A DNA stretch of 39,247 bases from the NCBI GenBank assembly GCA_017882285.1, contig JADGPS010000028.1, positions 1 through 39,247 of the forward strand. Direction: 5' to 3'. The stretch is from Paludibacter sp. GTDB taxonomy: Bacteria > Bacteroidota > Bacteroidia > Bacteroidales > Paludibacteraceae. Positions within the stretch are counted from its first letter, which is position 1, and each line of letters starts with the position of its first letter. The position numbers and the translations under genes are program-made. Of this stretch, positions 5,940-14,789 are shown one piece after another. The notes below the pieces were generated by a model. The model saw only the letters and a list, made by a program, of their open reading frames with translations, was not told the DNA's origin and ran no database searches.

Positions 5940-8393
5940 ATGAATAAAAAAACTTTTGTCCTCGCTTTCTTTTGTTTGTTTACGCTCTCCGTTTTTTCGC
6001 AAACCGCTCCCAATCTTACTGTTACTGTAAAAGGAATCGTGATGGATTCCGTATCGTTGCAAACCATTCCCTATGCCACCGTTTCGGTGTCAGCGGCAGC
6101 AACTCCGGATGTTTATCTGAAACGGATTGCTTCCGGTGCCAGGGGCGATTTTGAAGTGGTGTTGAATAAAACGGGCGATTATATGATTAGTTTTGAATCG
6201 GTTGGAATGAAGAAAGTGACACAAAAGCTGACCGTCACTCCCGAACAGAAAACAATCAATCTGGGGAAAGTTAGCATGTCCACTGCCAGTAAAGCATTGG
6301 GCGAAGTAACGGTAACGGCAGCCAAACCGTTGGTAAAAGTGGATCTGGATAAAATCAGCTACGATACCAAGTCCGATCCCGAATCGCAAAGTTCAACCGT
6401 GTTGGATATGCTGAAGAAGGTGCCCATGGTAACTGTGGATGGCGATGATAAAATACAACTAAAGGGCTCATCCAATTTCAAGATTTATATCAACGGAAAA
6501 GCTTCGGGCATGACCACCAATAATCCGTCACAGGTATTAAAAAGTATGCCGGCATCCAGCATAAAAAGCATAGAAGTAATAACAGAACCCGGTGCTAAAT
6601 ACGACGCGGAAGGAGTTGGCGGCATTATCAATATCGTTACCGATCATTCATTGAACGGACTGACAGGAACGGTACAAGCCAGAGCTAATACGCTCGGTGG
6701 GTATGGCGGTGGATTATATTTATCCACCAAAACGGGCAAGTTTGGATTGACTGCTAATTTGAATTATGGAAACAATCCTCAGCCGAATCAAATATGGAAC
6801 AATGAAAAGGAAAATTTTAATTCGCAATCAACCAAATATATTTTACAAAACGCACTTTCCGATTCAAGGTATCAATTTTATTATGGAAACCTGGAAGCAA
6901 GTTATGAATTTGATACGCTAAATCTGCTAAGTCTTAATATTGGCGGATATTCCGGTAACGGTAGGTCAGTGGATCATGGAAGTACTTATTCTTTAGATGT
7001 AAACAGGGATACCCTTTCAGCATTTAAACAATTGACCACGAATGATAACGGTTGGGGTGGTATCGATTTCTCTCTCGATTACCAGCGAACGTTTAAAAAA
7101 CCACAACAGTTGCTCACGTTATCCTATAAACTCAGCCGGACACCCAATACGACCGATAGTTATTCTGATTTAACCGGATTATTGAATTATACAAGTTACA
7201 ACCAGCATATTCAAAACAATGCCCACGGAGATGAACATACATTTCAGGTGGATTATACCGAGCCGTTTAATAAAAAACATGTGGTGGAATTTGGAGCTAA
7301 ATATATTTTACGAATAAACACGGGTATTAATACCTATTTGTTTCAAAAAGATTCAACTCAGCCCTGGATACCCACTCCGAATCAATCAACTAATAATTTA
7401 GATCAAACGCAAAACATTCTGGGAGCTTACGGAAGCTATACCCTGAAATTGGAAAAATTCAGTATCCGCGCGGGACTTCGGTTTGAATATACCGGTTCGA
7501 AAATTGTGTTGACTGATACTACGCTTTATCCAAGTTTTCCTAATTTAGTTCCTTCTGTAAGTATGAGTTATAAATTGAATGATGCAAATAATCTTCGGTT
7601 AAGTTATAACCAGCGTATTAGTCGCCCTGGAATCTGGTATCTGAATCCGTTTCGTGATTACTCCAATCCGTTTTCAATTAGCCAGGGAAACCCAGATTTA
7701 AAACCGGAAGTGGATAATTCTCTTTCATTGAATTACAGCTATATTACTCCGAAATTAAATATCAATTCGAGTCTGTTCACTTCGTTTACCAATAATTCTA
7801 TCGAACGGGTAAGTACAGCGCTGAACGATACGGTGGTTTTTAATACCTATAAAAATATCGGATTAAGTCAGAATGTCGGTTTATCCGTTTATGGAAACTG
7901 GCAACCAAACAAATCTATCAGAATCAATCTGAATAGTAATTTGGGATACACTTCAATGACTACAAACGATGGAAGCGGTTTGAATAGCAGTGGAACAAAC
8001 TTTTCTGTTTCAGGAGGTGGACAATTTACATTACCCGCTGAAATTAAACTGAACCTGAATGGCGGTTATTATTCACCGAGAGTGATGTTACAAGGTCAAA
8101 GTTCGGGATTTTATTATTACAGTATTTCCATTGCACGCGATTTTCTGAATAAAAAACTGAATGTATCTTTGTATGCACGGAATCCATTTGAAGAAAGAAC
8201 AAATTATACCAGTTTCACGCAAACCTCTGATTATCGTTCAAACAGTGTCGGCACTTACATTTCCCGTAGTTTCGGATTGTCAGTGAGTTACAAGTTTGGA
8301 GAATTAAAAGATCAAATCAAAAAAGTAGAACGAACCATTACCAATGACGATGTGAAAGGCGGCGGAGGTCAGGGCGGTGGCGGCGGCCAATAA
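5940..8393 (+). CDS. Outer-membrane beta-barrel protein, TonB-receptor-like (OMP_b-brl_3 type)
   Basis: The 817-residue product has a Sec signal peptide (MNKKTFVLAFFCLFTLSVFS, cleaved before QTAPN), then a CarboxypepD_reg-like beta sandwich (about residues 28-115, VKGIVMDSVSLQTIPYATVSV). A plug-like domain follows (about 120-240, including KVPMVTVDGDDKIQLKGS and GAKYDAEGVGGIINIVTD), then a large outer-membrane barrel rich in alternating Tyr/Asn/Ser strands. This architecture is typical of Bacteroidota TonB-dependent receptor relatives that lack a partner SusD. The substrate is unknown. Unusually, the barrel is followed by a charged stretch and an 11-residue glycine/glutamine tail (KGGGGQGGGGGQ), so the protein does not end in the aromatic residue expected for a final barrel strand. 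It probably forms an operon with the lipoprotein before it and ends at the terminator at 8406. Confidence 0.9.
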   Translation: MNKKTFVLAFFCLFTLSVFSQTAPNLTVTVKGIVMDSVSLQTIPYATVSVSAAATPDVYLKRIASGARGDFEVVLNKTGDYMISFESVGMKKVTQKLTVTPEQKTINLGKVSMSTASKALGEVTVTAAKPLVKVDLDKISYDTKSDPESQSSTVLDMLKKVPMVTVDGDDKIQLKGSSNFKIYINGKASGMTTNNPSQVLKSMPASSIKSIEVITEPGAKYDAEGVGGIINIVTDHSLNGLTGTVQARANTLGGYGGGLYLSTKTGKFGLTANLNYGNNPQPNQIWNNEKENFNSQSTKYILQNALSDSRYQFYYGNLEASYEFDTLNLLSLNIGGYSGNGRSVDHGSTYSLDVNRDTLSAFKQLTTNDNGWGGIDFSLDYQRTFKKPQQLLTLSYKLSRTPNTTDSYSDLTGLLNYTSYNQHIQNNAHGDEHTFQVDYTEPFNKKHVVEFGAKYILRINTGINTYLFQKDSTQPWIPTPNQSTNNLDQTQNILGAYGSYTLKLEKFSIRAGLRFEYTGSKIVLTDTTLYPSFPNLVPSVSMSYKLNDANNLRLSYNQRISRPGIWYLNPFRDYSNPFSISQGNPDLKPEVDNSLSLNYSYITPKLNINSSLFTSFTNNSIERVSTALNDTVVFNTYKNIGLSQNVGLSVYGNWQPNKSIRINLNSNLGYTSMTTNDGSGLNSSGTNFSVSGGGQFTLPAEIKLNLNGGYYSPRVMLQGQSSGFYYYSISIARDFLNKKLNVSLYARNPFEERTNYTSFTQTSDYRSNSVGTYISRSFGLSVSYKFGELKDQIKKVERTITNDDVKGGGGQGGGGGQ

Positions 8394-8405
8394 TTCAAAT
8401 CGACG

Positions 8406-8441
8406 AAACAGGATGATAAGTTATCATTCTGTTTTTGTTTT
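8406..8441 (+). terminator. Rho-independent terminator after outer-membrane protein gene
   Basis: The stem AAACAG-G-ATGATAA pairs with TTATCAT-T-CTGTTT (one G-T pair, tight loop), followed by a T-rich run TTTTGTTTT. It lies 12 bp after the stop at 8393. Confidence 0.75.
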
Positions 8442-8494
8442 ATATCAATACTATCAAGAAATAGATATTAAAGTAAATTTTCAACCAAAAAATG

Positions 8495-8502
8495 TATCTT
8501 TG
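8495..8502 (+). promoter_or_regulatory. Predicted -7 promoter box for M3 peptidase gene
   Basis: TATCTTTG matches TAnnTTTG exactly, 38 nt before the start at 8541 and just after a terminator. No clear -33 TTTG is seen. Confidence 0.5.
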
Positions 8503-8540
8503 TGCCTCGAATATGTTTCACAATCTAATGCAACATTCAA

Positions 8541-10634
8541 ATGAAAAAAACTTTATTAACTCTAACAATTGGATTACTCCTTATGGGATGCGTAAAAACT
8601 GACAATCCGTTCTTCGAAGCGTACAAAAACAAGTACGGTGCTCCTCCTTTTGACAAGATTAAGAACGAGCATTATATGCCTGCTTTTAAAGAAGGCATCA
8701 AGCAACATCAGGCTGAAATTGATTCAATCGTCAATAATCCGCAAGCTCCCACTTTCGACAACACCATTGCTGCAATGGATTTCAGCGGTGATTTGCTGAA
8801 AAAAGTTTCTTCGGTATTCTTCAACTTATATTCTTGCAACACAAACGAAGGAATGGAAAAAATTGCCATCGAAATCACGCCAATCCTTTCGGAACACAAC
8901 GACAATATTTACCTGAATGAGAAGCTTTTCGCCCGTGTAAAAACGTTGTACGATAACCGTACTAAACTGGGTTTGACTGCCGAACAAAACCGCTTATTGG
9001 AAAAATACCATCGCAATTTTATTCGTAGCGGTGCAGCTCTGAACCCAGAACAAAAAACTAAACTGAGAGCCATCAATAAAGAACTTGGATTAGCGCAATT
9101 GGCTTTCGGTAAAAATGTGTTGGACGAAACAAATTCATACAAAAAGATTGTAGACAAAGAAGCTGATTTAGCCGGATTGCCCGAAAGTGTTCGTCAGGCT
9201 GCTTCAGAAGCAGCAAAAGCTGCCGGTAAAAAAGGGAAATGGCTTTTCACTACTCAAAAAGCAAGTTTTATTCCGGTGCTTCAATACAGCGAAAACCGTG
9301 ATTTACGCAAAGAATTACTGATGGCTTATTCAACTCGTGGAAATCATGATAATGCAAGTGATAACAAAGCAGTTATCAACAAAATCATGAAACTTCGCAC
9401 ACAAAAAGCGCAATTACTTGGTTTTGCCACTTCTGCCGATTTTATTTTGGACGACACGATGGCTAAAACACCATCTGCTGTGTACAGTTTGTTGAAAACT
9501 GTTTGGACTCCCGCTCTTGCAAAAGCTAAAGAAGAAGCGTATGACCTTCAAAAGCTGATGGATGCCGAGGGAAAAGGTGAAAAACTTGAACCGTGGGATT
9601 GGTGGTACTATTCCGAAAAACTCCGCAAGGCGAAATACGATTTGGAAGAAGAAGCGTTAAAACCCTATTTCAAACTGGAAAATGTGCGTCAGGGAGTGTT
9701 CGATTTAGCAACAAAACTGTATGGATTGAAATTCAAGAAATTGACTGATATGCCGCTTTACAACCCCGATGTAGAAGTGTTTGAAGTGAGTGATGCCGAC
9801 GGTTCGTTGATTGGAATTTTGTATACCGATTATTTCCCACGTGCCGGAAAACGTGCCGGTGCATGGATGAACAACATTACCGATCAATATTTTAAAGACG
9901 GTGTAAATCATAGACCTATCATTTGTAATATTGGTAATTTCACAAAACCAACCGCTGATAAGCCATCTCTGCTCAATATGGACGAAGTGGAAACTATGTT
10001 TCATGAATTCGGACATGCACTTCACGGTTTATTGACTCAATGCACGTATCCAAGTCTTTCGGGAACAAGCGTATCACGTGATTTTGTGGAACTTCCGTCT
10101 CAGGTCATGGAAAACTGGTGCTGGGAACCGGAAGTAATGAAAACATACGCGCGTCATTATAAAACCGATGAATTAATTCCGCAAAAATTAATTGATAAAA
10201 TCCAGTTGGCAGGAACGTTTAATCAAGGTTTTATCAATACAGAATTACTTGCCGCTTCCTTCCTCGATATGGATTATCACACGATAAAAGATACTGCCAA
10301 CATTGATGTAAATGCTTTTGAAAATGCTTCGTTGAAACGTATGGGAATGATTCCTGAAATCATTGTTCGGTATCGCAGCACGTATTTCAACCATATCTTT
10401 TCAGGTGAATATTGTGCCGGCTATTACAGTTATACATGGGCGGCTGTGTTGGATGCCGATGCATTTCAGGCGTTTAAAGAAACCGGTGATATTTACAATC
10501 CGAAAGTAGCAACAGCTTTCCGTAAAAAACTGTTGGAACGTGGAGATACCGATGATCCAATGAAACTGTACCGTGATTTTCGGGGTGCCAATCCAAATCC
10601 GGATGCATTACTTAAGAAAAGAGGATTAAAATAA
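8541..10634 (+). CDS. M3-family zinc metallopeptidase, lipoprotein (oligopeptidase / dipeptidyl carboxypeptidase)
   Basis: The 697-residue length matches the Dcp/oligopeptidase A branch of family M3. The zinc site HEFGH is at residues 488-492 (within MFHEFGHALHGLL), and the third ligand is the Glu in SRDFVELPSQ about 25 residues later. The C-terminal substrate-binding segment YFNHIFSGEYCAGYYSYTWA is also typical. The N-terminus, MKKTLLTLTIGLLLMGC, is a lipoprotein signal with the acylated Cys at 17, so the enzyme should be anchored in the cell envelope, unlike the cytoplasmic OpdA of enterobacteria. It would degrade short peptides, in line with an asaccharolytic/peptide-using Bacteroidales lifestyle (inference). 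It is a monocistronic unit, with its own promoter-like box upstream and a strong hairpin after the gene. Confidence 0.93.
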   Translation: MKKTLLTLTIGLLLMGCVKTDNPFFEAYKNKYGAPPFDKIKNEHYMPAFKEGIKQHQAEIDSIVNNPQAPTFDNTIAAMDFSGDLLKKVSSVFFNLYSCNTNEGMEKIAIEITPILSEHNDNIYLNEKLFARVKTLYDNRTKLGLTAEQNRLLEKYHRNFIRSGAALNPEQKTKLRAINKELGLAQLAFGKNVLDETNSYKKIVDKEADLAGLPESVRQAASEAAKAAGKKGKWLFTTQKASFIPVLQYSENRDLRKELLMAYSTRGNHDNASDNKAVINKIMKLRTQKAQLLGFATSADFILDDTMAKTPSAVYSLLKTVWTPALAKAKEEAYDLQKLMDAEGKGEKLEPWDWWYYSEKLRKAKYDLEEEALKPYFKLENVRQGVFDLATKLYGLKFKKLTDMPLYNPDVEVFEVSDADGSLIGILYTDYFPRAGKRAGAWMNNITDQYFKDGVNHRPIICNIGNFTKPTADKPSLLNMDEVETMFHEFGHALHGLLTQCTYPSLSGTSVSRDFVELPSQVMENWCWEPEVMKTYARHYKTDELIPQKLIDKIQLAGTFNQGFINTELLAASFLDMDYHTIKDTANIDVNAFENASLKRMGMIPEIIVRYRSTYFNHIFSGEYCAGYYSYTWAAVLDADAFQAFKETGDIYNPKVATAFRKKLLERGDTDDPMKLYRDFRGANPNPDALLKKRGLK

Positions 10635-10662
10635 AAGACAAAAGACAAAAGACGAAAGACCA
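10633..10662. repeat. AAAAGAC tandem word repeat
   Basis: The words AAAAGAC, AAAAGAC, AAAAGAC, GAAAGAC are repeated in tandem directly after the M3 peptidase stop. A second, different word family (ACTACCAACTA) follows the terminator at about 10706-10740. Confidence 0.6.
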
Positions 10663-10665
10663 AAA

Positions 10666-10704
10666 AAGAGAACAGTTAATTATAAGCAAATTAACTGTTC
10701 TTTC
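10666..10704 (+). terminator. Hairpin terminator after M3 peptidase gene
   Basis: A perfect 13-bp inverted repeat, AGAACAGTTAATT and AATTAACTGTTCT, has a 7-nt loop and is flanked by an A-run and a short T-run. It is placed about 30 bp after the stop at 10634. Confidence 0.75.
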
Positions 10705-10743
10705 CCAACTACCAACTAATAACTACCTACTACCAACTATTTC

Positions 10744-11739
10744 ATGCGTTTATCATTAAAAAATATTATTGTTCCAAGTATTCCGCTGGCGGCATTGTTG
10801 GTATTAAGTTGTGTTGCGGTGTGGTTCTCGGCTTATTTCGGAGAGCGATTTGCAACACTTCCAACTCAAAATACTGTTTTTTATCTAACTAATATTCAAC
10901 CATTCATTCAGCCCAATTCACTCCTTTCAAATATTGTAAGTATTACTTTCGTGTTTCTTAATGCATTTCTACTGGGGCAAATTAACAACCGTTTTACCCT
11001 CATCCGAACCCGCACTTTCTTGCCCATCTTTATTTTTCTGCTTCTAATGGGTTCGTGGAATGAAACACATCTGGTAAATGGATCGCATTTAGCTCTCACT
11101 TTTATTGTGTTGGCATTATTTTATTTTTTCGGTATGTCACGCGACACAAAAGCTTCGGAACAAGCCTTTATGGGAAGTTTTTTTATCAGTATCAGCAGTT
11201 TACTGATTAATCCGTTGATTTTCCTGATACCTGTTTGCTGGATTGGATTTGGAATTTTTCAGAGTTTTTCATTGCGCACTTTTTTAGCATCAGTTTTTGG
11301 TACGTTAGCTCCCTGGGTTCTTTATTTGTCAGTACTTTATTTAATGCATAATGAAATTAATTTTTCAACTGTTTTCCATCTCGATTTTGATTTCAGTTTT
11401 AATATTTCATCCTTTTCACTCCCGCAATTCATCTATTACGTTTCCATCTTTATTATTATGCTGATTAGCCTTAGTGGAATGTTTTCCATTTCAAGCGGAG
11501 ATGCAATTCATACCCGAAATAAGCTGAATTTCTTATTATTAATGCTGATTTCTGTCTTTATTATTACTTTAATTTTCAGAAGTCAGTATGCGTTGTTTTT
11601 GCCTGTCATTGCATTGATTTACTCCATATTGATTTCGCATCCGTTTACTTTGAAGCAAAATAACTTTTACGGTATCCTTTTTATCATTTTCTGCACTTTA
11701 AACATAGCATTTGTAATTTCTAAATACTTTCTGATATAA
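10744..11739 (+). CDS. Polytopic membrane protein of unknown function (possibly DUF6427-like)
   Basis: The 331-residue protein is almost entirely hydrophobic, with about nine or ten predicted transmembrane helices; the first spans about residues 10-32 and the last ends near the C-terminus. Polar loops are short and there are no recognisable catalytic motifs or binding boxes. Overall it resembles the uncharacterised Bacteroidota DUF6427 family, but I cannot verify this. The stop is separated from the next gene (YqaA-like) by a single base, so the two are almost certainly cotranslated, and a joint membrane role is plausible. The ATG at 10744 is the first in frame after a repeat-filled spacer. 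Confidence 0.75.
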   Translation: MRLSLKNIIVPSIPLAALLVLSCVAVWFSAYFGERFATLPTQNTVFYLTNIQPFIQPNSLLSNIVSITFVFLNAFLLGQINNRFTLIRTRTFLPIFIFLLLMGSWNETHLVNGSHLALTFIVLALFYFFGMSRDTKASEQAFMGSFFISISSLLINPLIFLIPVCWIGFGIFQSFSLRTFLASVFGTLAPWVLYLSVLYLMHNEINFSTVFHLDFDFSFNISSFSLPQFIYYVSIFIIMLISLSGMFSISSGDAIHTRNKLNFLLLMLISVFIITLIFRSQYALFLPVIALIYSILISHPFTLKQNNFYGILFIIFCTLNIAFVISKYFLI

Positions 11740-11740
11740 A

Positions 11741-12184
11741 ATGACAGGATTCATGGAACTCGGCTACTTCGGCCTCTTTCTTGCCTCTTTTTTGGCCGCA
11801 ACAGTTGTGCCTTTTAGTTCTGAAGTGATTTTTTCAGCTATGGTTTTTGGAGGTTTGGATGCGTGGACTTGTGTTTGGGTAGCTACTCTCGGCAACTGGA
11901 TGGGAGGTATGACCAGTTATTATGTCGGTTTGTTGGGGAAAATCGAATGGATTGAGAAATATCTTGGCGTGAAAAAGGAGAAAATGGAGTCGTATACAGT
12001 CCGGATTCAAAAATATGGCGACTGGTTTGCTTTCTTCTCGTTTGTTCCGTTTATCGGCGACGTGATTGCCGTTGCTACCGGTTTCTTTCGCTGCAACTGG
12101 TGGAAAGTAGCCATCTCCATGTTGATAGGGAAATTTGCCCGCTATGTAGTTTGGATGTATTTTAATGGATTATTTATCAAATAG
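11741..12184 (+). CDS. YqaA-family membrane protein (DedA/SNARE-associated-like)
   Basis: The 147-residue protein has four or so membrane segments and the small DedA-related (VTT/SNARE-associated) layout. The re-entrant-like stretch VVPFSSEVIFSAMVFGG is near residues 23-39, then GNWMGGMTSYYVGL and a C-terminal FVPFIGDVIAVATGFFRCNWW, which is diagnostic of the YqaA subgroup. DedA-type proteins are linked to phospholipid scrambling/undecaprenyl phosphate recycling and membrane homeostasis; whether the YqaA branch shares this is not established. It follows the preceding membrane protein gene with a 1-base gap. An internal ATG at 11753 is an alternative start. A new promoter for the next gene begins about 30 bp after the stop. 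Confidence 0.85.
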   Translation: MTGFMELGYFGLFLASFLAATVVPFSSEVIFSAMVFGGLDAWTCVWVATLGNWMGGMTSYYVGLLGKIEWIEKYLGVKKEKMESYTVRIQKYGDWFAFFSFVPFIGDVIAVATGFFRCNWWKVAISMLIGKFARYVVWMYFNGLFIK

Positions 12185-12212
12185 TAAAAAAATTTACTTT
12201 TTCTGTGTTTTA

Positions 12213-12245
12213 TTTGTTCGTATTTGAAATGTTTAATTAACTTTG
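12213..12245 (+). promoter_or_regulatory. Predicted Bacteroidota promoter for lipoprotein-amidase pair
   Basis: TTTG at 12213-12216, a 21-nt spacer, then TAACTTTG at 12238-12245 match both the -33 and -7 consensus. The start codon follows 27 nt later. This is the best promoter match in the window. Confidence 0.65.
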
Positions 12246-12271
12246 TAGACAACAACTTAATTTAAATATTT

Positions 12272-12856
12272 ATGAAAAATAAACCATTCACATGTATACT
12301 GCTCTCACTCACTTTAACCGGTTGTTCATTATTTTACCCTCTAAACACTCAGTTGGATGAATTTAAACATACTAAAAAGACAACATTAGAAATCGGGGTG
12401 ATGCCAACGGAACATCTTAGTTATAATGTTACAACCACAAACATTACCTTTGAAAAGTGCATTTCGGAATCGGGTGAAACCTTAACCGCCTATTTTGTAC
12501 TTAACCGGAATTCATCCAGTTTTAAATTAGAAAAACGTTGTTTCATAAAGGCGTTTGGAAAAAGCTACGAAACAGTCATTGAAAATCAAGAAACTGAAAA
12601 CAGATCGCAATTGTTATCGAGAACTGAATCTTCATCCGTAAAAGACAGTACGAAAGTAAAAACGGAATCAAAAACTATCTCAAACTCGTATGATTATTAC
12701 GAAGAAAAATTTGTAATCCGTTTTACTCCGGAAATGGTTGAATCTATTAAAAAGACAAATGAATTGATTTTCAGGTTCTATTTGTGGCCAAAACAGGCTA
12801 CATTCAGATTAACCGGGCTCCTATTAAAACGTGTAAAAGAACTCCTTTCGGTATAA
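12272..12856 (+). CDS. Lipoprotein of unknown function
   Basis: The 194-residue product starts MKNKPFTCILLSLTLTGC, a lipoprotein signal with the acylated Cys at 18. The mature protein contains a beta-rich part, a Ser/Thr/Lys/Glu-rich low-complexity middle (about residues 108-138, with SRTESSSVKDSTKVK) and a basic C-terminus. I recognise no domain. The stop is 4 bp before a peptidoglycan amidase gene, so the two are cotranscribed; the pair could form an anchoring or substrate-presenting partner for the amidase at the envelope, which is inference from position only. A clear -33/-7 promoter lies directly upstream. Confidence 0.78.
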   Translation: MKNKPFTCILLSLTLTGCSLFYPLNTQLDEFKHTKKTTLEIGVMPTEHLSYNVTTTNITFEKCISESGETLTAYFVLNRNSSSFKLEKRCFIKAFGKSYETVIENQETENRSQLLSRTESSSVKDSTKVKTESKTISNSYDYYEEKFVIRFTPEMVESIKKTNELIFRFYLWPKQATFRLTGLLLKRVKELLSV

Positions 12857-12860
12857 AAAA

Positions 12861-13436
12861 ATGCTCTGGAAAACCCATAACAAATTACTATTCGTTAGTT
12901 TATTATTCGTTATAAACTCCTCGTTTACATGGAGTCAAAGCGAACTGAAAATTATTGATAAAAGGGTCAATTTCGGTTTTCGCCCAACTCAAAACCGAAA
13001 TATCGATGTGGTGATTATCCATTCTGTTTATAATGCTTCGGGAGGCGATAAATATAATGTTGATTTGGTAATCAACCAATTTTCGCATTACGGGGTAAGT
13101 TCGCATTACGTCATTGGGCGCAGCGGTGCCATTTATCAATTGGTAAAAGAGAAGGATGTCGCATTTCAAGCCGGAAAAAGCAGTTTGCCCGATGGACGGA
13201 CAAACGTGAATTCCTGTTCAATTGGCATTGAGCTGATTACAACAAAAGATAGTCTTGATGCTCCCACAAAATTACAAATCAAATCACTGACGGCTTTAGT
13301 GAAAGATATTCAAAGCCGGTACAAAATCAAATACGTGCTTCGTCACAGCGATATTGCTCCAGGCAGAAAAACCGATCCGTGGAATATGAACTGGGAAGAT
13401 TTTTTGAAAACAATTGAGGATAAAAAAAGCGAGTAA
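12861..13436 (+). CDS. N-acetylmuramoyl-L-alanine amidase (Amidase_2)
   Basis: The 191-residue protein has an N-terminal signal peptide (MLWKTHNKLLFVSLLFVINSSFTWSQ) and one amidase_2/AmpD-like zinc domain covering the rest. The expected zinc ligands are visible: His54 in VVIIHSVYN, His162 in VLRHSDIAPGRK and Asp172 in KTDPWN, with Lys170 and Glu124 (SIGIEL) as likely catalytic helpers. It cleaves the bond between N-acetylmuramic acid and L-alanine of peptidoglycan or muropeptides in the periplasm. It follows a lipoprotein gene by 4 bp and is closed by a bidirectional terminator shared with thrC. No SH3 or other wall-binding domain is attached. Confidence 0.92.
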   Translation: MLWKTHNKLLFVSLLFVINSSFTWSQSELKIIDKRVNFGFRPTQNRNIDVVIIHSVYNASGGDKYNVDLVINQFSHYGVSSHYVIGRSGAIYQLVKEKDVAFQAGKSSLPDGRTNVNSCSIGIELITTKDSLDAPTKLQIKSLTALVKDIQSRYKIKYVLRHSDIAPGRKTDPWNMNWEDFLKTIEDKKSE

Positions 13437-13460
13437 ATCAATCAGATTACCCGCTTTTTT
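13422..13460. terminator. Bidirectional terminator between amidase gene and thrC
   Basis: An A-run plus GCGaGTAAaTC pairs with GATTACcCGC plus a T-run, giving an imperfect stem usable from both strands. It sits in the 42-bp convergent gap and overlaps the amidase stop codon. Confidence 0.75.
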
Positions 13461-13478
13461 GATTTTATAAATGTATTT

Positions 13479-14780
13479 TTAAATCGCCATTAAATACGAT
13501 TTAAAGGACTGAAAATCTTTGGTTATTGGCTCACTTTTCTTTTCACCCTTCATAAACTCCTGCAATTTCAGCGGAATTTCCACTTTCTCTCCAATAATAT
13601 TTTCAACCGTTTCCAGAAACTTAGACGGATGAGCGGTTTCAAGAAAAACGCCTGTTTCATTGGCATCCAATTTATCTATCAGAGCACGATAACCAACCGC
13701 ACCGTGCGGATCGAGTAAATAACCGGTTTCCTGATAGCAGCTCTTCAATGTTTCTGCTATTTGTTCATCATTATAACTTACGCCACTTATTTCGGCTGAA
13801 ATAGCAGCGTGTGAACCGTTGTACAAATCCAACACACGGGCAAAATTGCTCGGATCGCCCACATCCATGGCGTTGGCAATGGTTGAAACCGAAGGACGTG
13901 GACGGTATTCGCCTGTTTGCAAATATTGAAGGAAAATATCGTTGCGGTTATTGGCTGCAATAAAGCGTTTCACCGGCAATCCCATTTTTTTTGCAAACAA
14001 TCCGGCAGTAATATTTCCAAAATTTCCACTCGGAACGCACATCACCAGATTTTCAGCTTTTCCGAGCTTTTTCAGTTGAGCATAAGCGTAAAAATAATAG
14101 AACGATTGTGGCAGGAAACGGGCAACATTAATGGAATTGGCTGAAGTGAGCTTCAGTTTGGCATTCAGTTCTACGTCCATAAAAGCTGATTTTACCAACG
14201 CCTGACAATCATCGAACGTGCCATCCACTTCCAATGCCGTAATATTTTGTCCAAGCGTGGTAAACTGGCATTCCTGAATCGTGCTTACCAATCCTTTTGG
14301 GTAAAGCACATACACGTGAATTCCTTCCACGCCGAGAAACCCGTTTGCCACCGCACTTCCGGTATCGCCCGAAGTGGCAACCAGCACATTTACTTTTGTA
14401 TCATTTTGCTTCTGGATAAAATAACCCAACAAACGCGACATAAATCGTCCGCCTATATCTTTGAAAGCCAGCGTTGGTCCGTGAAACAATTCCAAACTGT
14501 AGATATTATCAACAACATGCACTAAAGGCACATCGAAGTTCAATGTTTCGTACACAATTTTCTTCAACGCTTCCGCTTCCACATCTTCGCCAAAGAAAGC
14601 ATCTGCCACCATATAAGCCATTTCCTGAAACGAAAGATTCTCAATCGTATCGAAAAACGATTGCGGCAAAGTTTTAATCGTGTCGGGCATAAATAAACCT
14701 TTGTCTTCGGCTAAACCCTTCACCACAGCGTCCTGCAAACTGACGCCGGTTACTTTTTTATTGGTACTGTAATATTTCAT
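13479..14780 (-). CDS. thrC: Threonine synthase
   Basis: The 433-residue, PLP-dependent enzyme converts O-phosphohomoserine to threonine. It shows the threonine synthase N-terminal domain (YYSTNKKVTGVSLQDAVVKGL), the PLP-binding Lys107 in GPTLAFKDIGGRF, the phosphate-binding ATSGDTGSAVANGF loop, and VPSGNFGNITAG in the middle. Length fits the family. It is the last gene of a minus-strand block; its start is 9 bp after the stop of a DNA adenine methyltransferase gene, and the homoserine kinase candidate apgM is one gene further upstream. In Bacteroidales I would expect apgM and thrC to be directly adjacent, so the methylase interrupts a functional pair. A terminator follows at 13422-13460. Confidence 0.96.
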   Translation of the reverse strand: MKYYSTNKKVTGVSLQDAVVKGLAEDKGLFMPDTIKTLPQSFFDTIENLSFQEMAYMVADAFFGEDVEAEALKKIVYETLNFDVPLVHVVDNIYSLELFHGPTLAFKDIGGRFMSRLLGYFIQKQNDTKVNVLVATSGDTGSAVANGFLGVEGIHVYVLYPKGLVSTIQECQFTTLGQNITALEVDGTFDDCQALVKSAFMDVELNAKLKLTSANSINVARFLPQSFYYFYAYAQLKKLGKAENLVMCVPSGNFGNITAGLFAKKMGLPVKRFIAANNRNDIFLQYLQTGEYRPRPSVSTIANAMDVGDPSNFARVLDLYNGSHAAISAEISGVSYNDEQIAETLKSCYQETGYLLDPHGAVGYRALIDKLDANETGVFLETAHPSKFLETVENIIGEKVEIPLKLQEFMKGEKKSEPITKDFQSFKSYLMAI

Positions 14781-14789
14781 TGTTTAACT

